Below, one piece after another: positions 1 to 5,697 of a DNA stretch of 5,794 bases. The DNA is from CAYRVX01 sp964642165 (GTDB taxonomy: Bacteria > Planctomycetota > Phycisphaerae > SM23-33). The stretch's first letter is position 1. Each line of letters begins with the position of its first letter. The translations under genes and the position numbers were made by a program. The notes beneath the pieces were generated by a model. The model was not told the origin of the DNA. It worked only from the letters and a program-made list of their open reading frames with translations, and did not search any database. The stretch is from the NCBI GenBank assembly GCA_964642165.1, contig CAZXOC010000385.1, forward strand, positions 1 to 5,794, in the 5' to 3' direction.

Positions 1-54
<54 letters not shown>

Positions 55-132
55 GGACGAGAGCCCGGCCTCTTCGCCCAACGCAGCCTCGGCATGGGTA
101 CACCCTCACCGTGGCCAACACTCGGATCGTTA

Positions 133-160
133 AGTATAGGGAACGCAAAATCCCTGTCAA
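133..160 (-). promoter_or_regulatory. Sigma70-type promoter of the tRNA-Thr gene
   Basis: On the minus strand a perfect -35 box TTGACA (155-160) is followed after a 16-base spacer by TATACT (133-138), a 5/6 match to the -10 consensus. Transcription should begin near 126, leaving a leader of about 70 bases before the mature tRNA 5' end at 54. This AT-rich patch stands out in a very GC-rich window and is the best promoter in it. The spacer holds a short inverted repeat AGGGA/TCCCT (138-142 and 151-155). Confidence 0.75.
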
Positions 161-240
161 ACGGAATCTTCGTCCGGTCGGCGTTTTTTCCGGCTCCGGT
201 CCCTTCGCCGTATCGACCAGACGCGCCGCCTCCCGCAAGC

Positions 241-1242
241 CTATCGTTGGCCGCCGGCAGACGCCGCCGCTTCGCCGGCCTTCGCACAGGCCAGCGTGTT
301 GCTCAGCAGCATGGCCACCGTCACCGGACCGACCCCGCCCGGCACCGGCGTGATCGCCCCCGCCTTGCCCTTGGCGCCCTCGAAGTCCACGTCCCCCACC
401 GTTCGGGTAAGGACTTGCCCCTGCTCGTCCGTCAGGGGATTGCCCTCGTCGTCGAAGCCCTTGGGGATGTAATTCGTCGCCACGTCGATGACGACGGCGC
501 CCTCGGCCACCATGTCCGGGCGGATCAGCGGGCCCAGGTCCGGCAGCTCGACGTCCTCCCCGGCCGCCTTCCGGCGGCTGTAGCGCTCCCAGCGGGTCTG
601 CGACAGGCCGGTCGCGGCCACGAGCACCTCGGCGCGGCGCGTGTGGGCCGCCAGATCCTTTGTCCTGGAATGACATACGGTTACGGTTGCCGAGACGTCC
701 ACGTGCTCCAGCATCAACGCCATGGGCTTGCCCACGATGGTGCTCCGCCCGACGAGGACGGTCTCCTTGCCCGACAGGTCCGGGCAGGCCCGCTGAAGCA
801 GCTCCATCGCCGCCTTCGCCGTGCACGGCGCGACCATCCCGCCGCCGGTGACCAGCCGCCCCATGTTCTCCGGGTGCACCCCCTCGGCGTCCTTGCCCGG
901 GCAGATCGCCTGCTGCGCCGCCGCGGCGTCGATGCCCCGCGGCAGCGGCATCTGGAGGATCACGGCCGACACCCCCGTGTCGCCGTTGAGCTGCCTGATC
1001 TGCCCCAGCAGCTCGGCCTGCGAGGTCGGCTCCGGCAGCGCCATCAACTCGTACTCGATGCCGGCCGATTCGCAGCGGCGGGCCTGCATGTTCGCGTACC
1101 ACCTGGCCGCCTCGTCCTGCCCGACCAGCACGGCCACCAGCCGCACCCGGCGCCCGGCGGCCTTCAGCTCGGCCACCTCCGCCGCCACGTCCTGCCGGAT
1201 CTCCTTCGCCACCGCCTTGCCGTCGAGGATCTGTGCTGCCAT
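241..1242 (-). CDS. folD: FolD/MTD1-like methylene-THF dehydrogenase, probably lacking cyclohydrolase activity
   Basis: A 333-residue protein of the methylenetetrahydrofolate dehydrogenase/cyclohydrolase family, which interconverts 5,10-methylene-THF and 5,10-methenyl-THF in the cytosol for purine, formyl-Met and one-carbon supply. Visible family marks (ATG numbering) are the N-terminal MAAQILDGK, the substrate segment around Tyr49, ILQMPLP with Gln97, the nucleotide-binding VGRSTIVGKPM near 164-174, VTVCHSRTKDL near 187-197, and the C-terminal TPVPGGVGPVT near 298-308. It is longer than the usual 280-300 residues because of two insertions, near 214-238 and 260-281. The catalytic lysine (E. 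coli Lys54) is Gln53 and the substrate-site aspartate (Asp121) is Glu120, a pattern pointing to a dehydrogenase-only enzyme like yeast MTD1. I chose ATG at 1242 because homology begins there and GGGA lies 7 bases upstream; an in-frame GTG at 1245 would add one residue. The upstream gene's stop codon is 3 bases before the ATG, so the two genes are co-transcribed and probably translationally coupled. Confidence 0.93.
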   Translation of the reverse strand: MAAQILDGKAVAKEIRQDVAAEVAELKAAGRRVRLVAVLVGQDEAARWYANMQARRCESAGIEYELMALPEPTSQAELLGQIRQLNGDTGVSAVILQMPLPRGIDAAAAQQAICPGKDAEGVHPENMGRLVTGGGMVAPCTAKAAMELLQRACPDLSGKETVLVGRSTIVGKPMALMLEHVDVSATVTVCHSRTKDLAAHTRRAEVLVAATGLSQTRWERYSRRKAAGEDVELPDLGPLIRPDMVAEGAVVIDVATNYIPKGFDDEGNPLTDEQGQVLTRTVGDVDFEGAKGKAGAITPVPGGVGPVTVAMLLSNTLACAKAGEAAASAGGQR

Positions 1243-1245
1243 CAC

Positions 1246-2142
1246 CTAATCCCGTGTTCCGAACCGATCGAGTGCGTCCATGACCGCGGCCGCCGCGGAC
1301 CCGTCCAGCGTGCCTTGCCGGCGGGCGAGTGTCACGGTGTACCTGCCCAGCGCAGCGTACACGGCCCGCAGCGGCTCGTCCGTCCGGCTCATCGCCTCGC
1401 CATGGCGGCGAATCGTCGCCGCGTCGCCCCGCGCGATGGGCCCGGTCAGCGCGCCGGGCGGACCCAGGGCCATCGCGTTGTCCACCGTGGCCCGCACGAT
1501 GGGCTCGACGGCCGCCATCCACGTCGGGCCGTCCACGCCGGCCGACGCCGCCACCGCCGACGCCGCGTCCAGCAGCGCCACCAGGTAGTTGCAGGCCATC
1601 ACGGCCGCGGCGTGGTACAGGGCCTTGCCGCCGGGGTCGATCCGGACCGCCCTCGCGCCGACGGCCTCCGCCAGGCGCTCCAGCACGCCGGCTGCCTCCT
1701 CGTCGCCCTCGCAGAAGCAGTACGCCCCCGCCAGCCGCGCCATCGCCGCCTCGACCGTCGGAAACGTCTGGAGCGGGTGCATCGAGCCGACGGCACAGCC
1801 GCACCGCGCGCGGGCGGGCGCCAGGATCTCGCGATCCCACGCGCCGCAGCAGTGGGCGACGACGGCGCCTCGGGCGAACGCGCCGGCGGCGGCCAACTCC
1901 TCACAGACGGCCGCCACGGCGTCGTCCGGGACGGTCAGGAGCACGAGCTGCCCGGCGGCGGCCGCCTCCGCCGGCGTGCAGACCCGAACGTCCCCGCCGA
2001 TGGCCTCGGCGGCGCCCTGCGCCCGCCCGGGCGAGCCGCCGGCAACGGCCACGACGCGCCAGCCCGCCCGAGCCGCCAGCGCACCCAGCGCCGTGCCCAC
2101 CTTCCCGGGGCCGATGATCGAGATCTTGGGTCCTGCGATCAT
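1246..2142 (-). CDS. Rossmann-fold/DUF2520 protein, possible ketopantoate reductase (PanG-like)
   Basis: A 298-residue soluble protein. Its N-terminal half is a Rossmann NAD(P)-binding domain: beta strand KISII, then GPGKVG at residues 11-16, a second strand RVVAVAG at 29-35, and VLLTVPDDAV at 67-76. A linker with SMHPLQTF at 120-127 is a hallmark of the DUF2520 family. The helical C-terminal domain carries Lys173, His177 and Asn185 in KALYHAAAVMACNY, placed as in 6-phosphogluconate-dehydrogenase-like and ketopantoate-reductase folds. Length matches the family. DUF2520 proteins often sit beside panB/panC, and I recall PanG ketopantoate reductases belonging here; that assignment is from family knowledge and the substrate is not shown by this sequence. 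The stop abuts the next gene, folD. A strong AGGAG precedes the ATG by only one base, unusually close, yet no alternative start fits the fold better. Expression probably comes from the promoter at 2183-2212. Confidence 0.88.
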   Translation of the reverse strand: MIAGPKISIIGPGKVGTALGALAARAGWRVVAVAGGSPGRAQGAAEAIGGDVRVCTPAEAAAAGQLVLLTVPDDAVAAVCEELAAAGAFARGAVVAHCCGAWDREILAPARARCGCAVGSMHPLQTFPTVEAAMARLAGAYCFCEGDEEAAGVLERLAEAVGARAVRIDPGGKALYHAAAVMACNYLVALLDAASAVAASAGVDGPTWMAAVEPIVRATVDNAMALGPPGALTGPIARGDAATIRRHGEAMSRTDEPLRAVYAALGRYTVTLARRQGTLDGSAAAAVMDALDRFGTRD

Positions 2143-2182
2143 GCTCCTGTCGAAGACGCGGGCGCGGGCCCCGCCGATCGGA

Positions 2183-2212
2183 AGCCTACCGCCGCCCCGG
2201 CGCCGAAGTCAA
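2183..2212 (-). promoter_or_regulatory. Candidate promoter for the DUF2520-folD operon
   Basis: On the minus strand TTGACT (2207-2212, 5/6 to -35) is followed after 18 bases by TAGGCT (2183-2188, 3/6 to -10). Transcription would start near 2176, about 34 bases before the ATG at 2142. The -10 is weak, so confidence rests on the -35, the position and the symmetry with the opposing promoter. Confidence 0.45.
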
Positions 2213-2252
2213 GCCGCCCCGCCGGCTCGGCGAGGCGCTTTGGGCTTGACTT
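2206..2252. repeat. Perfect 10-bp inverted repeat spanning both divergent -35 boxes
   Basis: AAGTCAAGCC at 2206-2215 is the exact reverse complement of GGCTTGACTT at 2243-2252, separated by 27 bases. Each arm contains the TTGACT -35 box of one of the two divergent promoters. The symmetry may simply reflect two similar promoters, or it may be a shared operator. Confidence 0.6.
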
Positions 2253-2273
2253 GCGCCCCCGAGCCGCTATGTT
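2246..2273 (+). promoter_or_regulatory. Sigma70-type promoter of the PEP-CTERM operon
   Basis: TTGACT (2246-2251, 5/6 to consensus) is followed after 16 bases by TATGTT (2268-2273, 4/6). Transcription should start near 2280, giving a 5' leader of about 64 bases. The leader ends in a strong ribosome binding site GGGAGG (2333-2338), 5 bases before the ATG at 2344. Confidence 0.6.
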
Positions 2274-2343
2274 CCGCCATGCATAGCGCTCGACGCCGCG
2301 AGCCGGCGGCACGCGGAACCGACAGCAGCAACGGGAGGAGCTC

Positions 2344-3192
2344 ATGCGCAAGAGACGGGGCATCTGTGCGGCCGTGGCGACCGTCGTGCTGCTGGCGGCG
2401 GGGCCGGTCGAGGCGGCCTTCACGCCGTGGGACCCACTGCTCGACGAGGCCTGGATCTGCTACGACCGGGACGATCCGAAGCTGACGGTCCACACCGTCA
2501 ACGCCGGCGATTACGAGCTGGGCTTCGACCAGGCGAAACTGAGCAACGACGGCGCCCGCGGGATGAACGCCCTGAGGTTCGGCCACGGCGGCCAGAAGAC
2601 CGGCCACCTCGTCTCGAGCGATCTCGCCGGCAGCTTCGAGGCGTGGAACACCGGGGGCAAGCACTACTCGGACGTCCTGCTGCTGGTGGCCGTCCACGCG
2701 GCCGACCTGCCGCCGGACTTCGCCTTCACGGTCAACAAGGAAGGCGACGCCCCCAGCCGCATCGACCGCGGCGGCTTCGGCTACTACGACCCGGTCTCGC
2801 TCGAGTACCAGTGCGGCCGCCCCACCGGGCTGTACCCGTCGGTGACCGACCCGCCGGGCGAGCCGCTGAGCTACCGCTTCGACGCCGGGTGGGTGACGAT
2901 CTTCGCCATCGACGGCCTGCACCTGGGCGAAGCGACGCCGTCGGTCGGCATCGACTACGCCTTCGAGAACCTGCCCGGCAGGGCCGTCTTCAGCCTCTAC
3001 GGACAGCTCGGGGGCACGGAGTGGATCCGCCACACAAACCGCGCCCTGGTGGACCACAACGACCCCGCGGCGCCGATTTCCACCTTCGAGGTCGTCCCGG
3101 AGCCCGCCACGCTGCTCCTCCTGGCGTGCGGGGCCGCCGGCGTCCCGTTCAGGAGACCGCCTTGGAGACGCCGCACCCGACAGCCCGTGTAG
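2344..3192 (+). CDS. PEP-CTERM exported surface protein of unknown function
   Basis: A 282-residue secreted protein. Residues 1-24 form a Sec signal peptide: basic MRKRR, a hydrophobic AAVATVVLLAAG stretch, and a likely cut after VEA. The body, about 225 residues, is acidic and rich in glycine and aromatic residues, fits a beta-sandwich, and has no motif I recognise. The C-terminus is a PEP-CTERM sorting signal: VPEP at 251-254, a short hydrophobic stretch ATLLLLACGAAGVPF, then an arginine-rich tail. In this system an exosortase-type protease removes the tail and routes the protein to the outer surface or extracellular matrix; no exosortase gene lies in this window. The hydrophobic part is short and the tail is longer and more proline-rich than usual, perhaps because the last 31 bases also encode the start of the next gene. 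The start is supported by GGGAGG 5 bases upstream. It is the first gene of the plus-strand operon. Confidence 0.88.
   Translation: MRKRRGICAAVATVVLLAAGPVEAAFTPWDPLLDEAWICYDRDDPKLTVHTVNAGDYELGFDQAKLSNDGARGMNALRFGHGGQKTGHLVSSDLAGSFEAWNTGGKHYSDVLLLVAVHAADLPPDFAFTVNKEGDAPSRIDRGGFGYYDPVSLEYQCGRPTGLYPSVTDPPGEPLSYRFDAGWVTIFAIDGLHLGEATPSVGIDYAFENLPGRAVFSLYGQLGGTEWIRHTNRALVDHNDPAAPISTFEVVPEPATLLLLACGAAGVPFRRPPWRRRTRQPV
3151..3164 (+). promoter_or_regulatory. Ribosome binding site that decides the pseudopilin TTG start
   Basis: AGGAG at 3151-3155, then ACCGCC, then TTG at 3162-3164. The site sits inside the PEP-CTERM reading frame, where the same bases encode part of its C-terminal tail. Without it the pseudopilin would have no credible start. 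Confidence 0.75.
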
Positions 3193-3785
3193 CGTGTCGG
3201 CGTGTCCGGCCGGCGTTCACGCTCACGGAGCTGCTGGTCTGCGCGGCGGTGATCGCCCTGCTGGTCTCGATGACCGTGCCGTACTTCGGCCGGGCGCGGG
3301 AGAAGGTGCGGCTGACGATCTGCAGGTCCCACTTGCGGAACGTCGGCGTGGGGCTGACGGCGTACGTGGCCCGGAACGACTCGCACCTGCCGGTCGCCGA
3401 ACAGCTCGACAACCCGCAAGGCGAGCTGCTCGGGGCCCTGCTCGGCAGCTACGTCGGCGAGGCGGAGAGCTTCTACTGCCCCAGCGAGACGAAGGAGGAC
3501 CTGCGGTTCTCCCCGGAGAACCTCGACGCCAACCGCATCGGCTACTTCTACTTCTGCTGCCGCCGCCCCACGCGCAACCGCGGCGTGAGCACCTTCCTGC
3601 GATGGGACGTGGAGTACCCGCGGCTGCTGGACACGCGGATGCCGCCGGAGACGTGGGTGATCAGCGACGCCTGGTTCGGCGGCGAGCCCACCGCCCACCG
3701 CTGGTACCCCAAGGGCGTGAACTACCTGACGCTGGGCGGGGACGTGCGGATGATCGAGCACCGGCCCCGCGCAGCCTTCCGGTGA
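3162..3785 (+). CDS. Type II secretion pseudopilin-like protein, TTG start
   Basis: A 207-residue protein with a prepilin N-terminal cleavage/methylation motif. An 18-residue basic leader (six Arg) ends in Ala, followed by FTLTELLVCAAVIALLVSM: mature Phe1, conserved Glu5 and one hydrophobic helix. Prepilin peptidase should cut before the Phe; the usual -1 Gly is Ala here. The rest follows the planctomycete pseudopilin pattern, with CRSHLRNVGVGLTAY just after the helix, four later cysteines, and near the end YPKGVNYLTLGGDV. That end resembles the H-X9-DG motif of these proteins but has Tyr for His and GG for DG. The start is TTG at 3162: AGGAG (3151-3155) lies 6 bases upstream and no other start codon occurs in frame before the pilin motif. 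The gene overlaps the PEP-CTERM gene by 31 bases in another frame, which suggests translational coupling. It probably acts as a minor component of an envelope pilus or secretion apparatus; its partners are not in view. Confidence 0.88.
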   Translation: METPHPTARVACRRVRPAFTLTELLVCAAVIALLVSMTVPYFGRAREKVRLTICRSHLRNVGVGLTAYVARNDSHLPVAEQLDNPQGELLGALLGSYVGEAESFYCPSETKEDLRFSPENLDANRIGYFYFCCRRPTRNRGVSTFLRWDVEYPRLLDTRMPPETWVISDAWFGGEPTAHRWYPKGVNYLTLGGDVRMIEHRPRAAFR

Positions 3786-3798
3786 CGTGCACGGACCC

Positions 3799-4518
3799 AT
3801 GACGACGATCCTGATCGGCCTCGACGACACGGACAGCGCCACCAGCCGCGGGACCGGCTACCTCGCGCGCGAGCTGGTCAAGGCGCTCGTGGAGCGCGGG
3901 TTCGCGCCCCTCGGGGTGACCCGCCACCAGCTCCTGCTGGACCCCCGCATCCCCTACACGTCGCACAACAGCAGCGCGTGCGTCGCCGTGGAAGCCGACA
4001 ACGGGCTCGACGGGGCCGGCGCGGCGTTCGGCTTCGTCGCCGATCGCGCCGCGGAGGGGTCCGACCCGGGCGTGTGCGTCGCGCCGGCAGACGCCGTCGC
4101 TGAGGCGGTGACGGAGTTCGGCCGGCGCGCCGCGTCGCGGATCGTGACCATGCCGGAGGCCGCTGCGCTGGCCGACGCCGCCGGACTCGACCTCCGCCCG
4201 CTCGGCGGGACCGGGCTGGGAATCATCGGGGCCCTGGCCGCCGTGGGCTTGCGGGCCGGCGGCGGCGATGGTAGGTTCATTGACCTGCCGGGCCTGCGGA
4301 GCCTGCCCGACCGCGTGGCCCCGTCCGACCTGAAGGAACTCGGCATTCGCCTGGACTACCGCGGCGGCCGCGATACGAGACCAAACGACGCCTACGACAC
4401 GCTCGGGTGGGTCCGCCCGAGGCTGATCGGCCACCGACCCGTTCTGCCCGTGCAATGGGACGAGGAGCGAGATGCCTGGATCCCTGTCGACCGGAAGCGA
4501 AGTCGGCCGTTGGAGTAG
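3799..4518 (+). CDS. TiaS-like protein (short bacterial homologue of tRNA-Ile2 agmatinylcytidine synthetase)
   Basis: A 239-residue soluble protein. It opens with ILIGLDDTDS...RGTG (residues 4-20), the ATP/phosphate-handling signature of the kinase-like domain of archaeal TiaS. It continues with DPRIPYTSHNSSACV (48-62), which matches the 'P-IP-KTRGNAAV' region of TiaS, and GGTGLGIIGALAAVG (136-150), which matches its 'RGLIGALAAIG' region. Archaeal TiaS is about 400 residues and also carries OB-fold and zinc-ribbon tRNA-binding domains; these are absent. Bacteria normally modify the same tRNA-Ile cytidine with lysidine (TilS), so agmatinylation of tRNA-Ile is unlikely here. ATP-dependent modification or ligation of another substrate is plausible but unproven. 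I prefer ATG 3799 because the conserved strand follows at once; GTG at 3787 would add four residues and also has a weak ribosome site. The gene begins 13 bases after the pseudopilin stop, and its last 47 bases overlap the membrane-protein gene. Confidence 0.78.
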   Translation: MTTILIGLDDTDSATSRGTGYLARELVKALVERGFAPLGVTRHQLLLDPRIPYTSHNSSACVAVEADNGLDGAGAAFGFVADRAAEGSDPGVCVAPADAVAEAVTEFGRRAASRIVTMPEAAALADAAGLDLRPLGGTGLGIIGALAAVGLRAGGGDGRFIDLPGLRSLPDRVAPSDLKELGIRLDYRGGRDTRPNDAYDTLGWVRPRLIGHRPVLPVQWDEERDAWIPVDRKRSRPLE

Positions 4519-5083
4519 GCTCGCCCGGGCCGCGCAGCTCCGGTCGCTGGCGGGCTGCACGGCCGTCGGCGTCCTGGCGGGCGTCGCGATGGCCCACGCG
4601 CGTCTGCACCTGGGGCTGCCCGGGCACAAGGCGCTGTTCTGGATGATCCCCATCCTCGTCGCGCGGCTGCTGTACCGCCACCGCGTCGGTGCGACGGCCG
4701 GGGCGTGTGCGGCGGCCGGAGCATCCCTGGCGCTTGGCGGGAACCTCGCCGGCGGCGTGCTGTTCGTCCCGCTGGTGGCCCTCGCCGGGGGGTTGCTGGA
4801 CGCGGCGGCGGCGTGGGGCGAACGCCGCGCGCTGCCCGTGGCAATGCGGATCGGCCTGATGGGCGCCGCCGGGGCCGCCGCGAACGTCCTCTGCGCCGCC
4901 AAACGCCTGCTGACCCCGCAACTCAACGCCCACGCCCTGCTCGGCCTGAGAGGCCTGCCCGCCCAACTGCTCAGCTACGCCCTCTTCGGCCTGCTGGCAG
5001 GCCTGACCGCCGCCGCCGTCGCCGCCGCGGCCACGGCCGCCCGCCGGGCACACCGGCGACGAAGCCCCGCCCGGCCGGACTGA
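4472..5083 (+). CDS. Six-helix membrane protein, possibly an ECF-type substrate-binding (S) component
   Basis: A 203-residue hydrophobic protein with about six predicted membrane segments, near residues 25-45, 55-69, 72-90, 93-115, 125-147 and 165-190, and a basic C-terminal tail. The helices are rich in Ala and Gly, and the pattern 'IPILVARLLYRHRVGATAGACAAAG' style (60-83) recalls S components of energy-coupling-factor vitamin transporters, which are also about 200 residues with six helices. This likeness is by eye only. No ATPase or T component lies in the window. The start at 4472 is supported by AGGAG (4463-4467) 4 bases upstream, although it lies 47 bases inside the TiaS-like gene. Such overlap implies coupled translation and a shared role. 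No hairpin-plus-T-run terminator is visible after the stop. Confidence 0.72.
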   Translation: MPGSLSTGSEVGRWSRLARAAQLRSLAGCTAVGVLAGVAMAHARLHLGLPGHKALFWMIPILVARLLYRHRVGATAGACAAAGASLALGGNLAGGVLFVPLVALAGGLLDAAAAWGERRALPVAMRIGLMGAAGAAANVLCAAKRLLTPQLNAHALLGLRGLPAQLLSYALFGLLAGLTAAAVAAAATAARRAHRRRSPARPD

Positions 5084-5104
5084 TCCGTCCGTCTCGCTTC
5101 CGCA

Positions 5105-5242
5105 ACCGGCGCAACCTGGGGCATCCTGCCCTGCCACGGTCACGCCGGCGCCTTCCGGCGCCAGGCGGACGGCCGTGGCGCGGCCGATGCCCGAGGCCCC
5201 GCCCGTGATCAGCGCCGCTCGCCCCTCGAATCGCCCCACCAC
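5105..5242 (-). pseudogene. N-terminal remnant of a short-chain dehydrogenase/reductase
   Basis: From GTG at 5242 (or the adjacent GTG at 5239) the frame encodes about 46 residues that fit the start of a classical SDR: GRFEGRAALITGG, the cofactor motif TGGASGIG, then RATAVRLAPEGAGVTVAGQDAPG. A full SDR has about 250 residues with a Tyr-x-x-x-Lys catalytic pair. Here homology stops near 5105; the open frame continues antisense to the membrane-protein gene with no SDR features. A GAGG lies 5 bases before the first GTG and the lipoprotein gene ends 23 bases upstream, so this was probably the next gene of that minus-strand unit before a deletion or rearrangement removed its 3' part. It should be non-functional as an enzyme. 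Confidence 0.72.
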
Positions 5243-5265
5243 CGCGGCCTCGTGAACTCGACGTG

Positions 5266-5493
5266 CTACGGCAGGCCGCCGCCGGGATCGGTCCGGCTGG
5301 GCCGCTCATCGGCGCGGCTGTCGCCGTCGGTGGCCGAGGGCGAGACGAACGACTGCCAGTACTTCCGGTAGCCGGTGGCGTCCACGTCGAGCTTCGCACA
5401 GCCGCCCGGGACGAGGAGGCTCGCCACGGCAAGCCCCGCGGCGGCCAGGCACCTCGCGAGCCGCTTCGGCTGACTGCATTTCGGTGCTGTCAT
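5266..5493 (-). CDS. Small lipoprotein of unknown function
   Basis: A 75-residue protein with a lipoprotein-type signal: basic N-terminus (KRLARC), a hydrophobic stretch LAAAGLAVASLLV at 16-28, then PGGC with the candidate lipidated Cys32. The lipobox has Pro at -3 where Leu is usual, so processing is likely but not certain. The mature part, about 44 residues, contains DATGYRKYWQSFVSPS and ends in a charged, low-complexity tail; I do not recognise a domain. The start is well supported by AGGAG (5502-5506) 8 bases before the ATG. It should be anchored in a membrane facing the periplasm. It lies between the phosphatase tail and the SDR remnant on the same strand. Confidence 0.65.
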   Translation of the reverse strand: MTAPKCSQPKRLARCLAAAGLAVASLLVPGGCAKLDVDATGYRKYWQSFVSPSATDGDSRADERPSRTDPGGGLP

Positions 5494-5612
5494 GTGCGGT
5501 TCTCCTGCCTCCCCGGCCGAGGCCGTCCCGGCCGCCTCGCCGGGGCGAGCCGGCTCATCGGCCCAGCCGCCCTACGCGTCATCGGCATTCGGCCCGCTCG
5601 TGCGCCGGCCTT

Positions 5613-5632
5613 TCGGCACCGGTCGGCACCGG
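5613..5632. repeat. Perfect 10-bp tandem repeat
   Basis: TCGGCACCGG occurs twice without a gap, in the 204-base intergenic stretch between the phosphatase and lipoprotein genes. Two copies only. It could be a binding site or chance in GC-rich DNA. The rest of this stretch shows no convincing promoter, terminator or gene. Confidence 0.5.
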
Positions 5633-5697
5633 GCCACTCGGGACTCGCCGCCGACCCCGAGACTACCCGCCCGCGCCCCCGGCCGCAACGCCCGGGC

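Noticed and set aside
170..200. Six-T run after a GC-rich stretch as a terminator
   Set aside because: The T run is on the plus strand, where no gene ends nearby, and only a 4-bp stem can be drawn upstream. It does not serve folD on the minus strand.
94..2286. A 730-codon plus-strand open frame across the DUF2520 and folD genes
   Set aside because: It is antisense to two clear genes, its product is full of Arg/His/Pro/Gly typical of GC-rich shadow frames, and it has no domain.
2427..3161. N-terminal extension of the pseudopilin frame back to 2427
   Set aside because: This part is the out-of-frame reading of the PEP-CTERM gene (Arg/Pro-rich). The prepilin motif requires a short leader, and TTG 3162 has a good ribosome site.
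4277..5104. Continuation of the SDR frame to 321 residues as a full gene
   Set aside because: SDR likeness ends near 5105. The remainder is antisense to the membrane-protein and TiaS-like genes, with no Tyr-x-x-x-Lys motif in an SDR context.
5536..5549. CTCGCC/GGCGAG hairpin as a terminator for the phosphatase gene
   Set aside because: The loop is only two bases and no T-rich tract follows on either strand; such palindromes are common in DNA this GC-rich.
5660..5690. TTGCGG-17-TAGTCT on the minus strand as a lipoprotein promoter
   Set aside because: Each box matches the consensus at only 3 of 6 positions, which is expected by chance.
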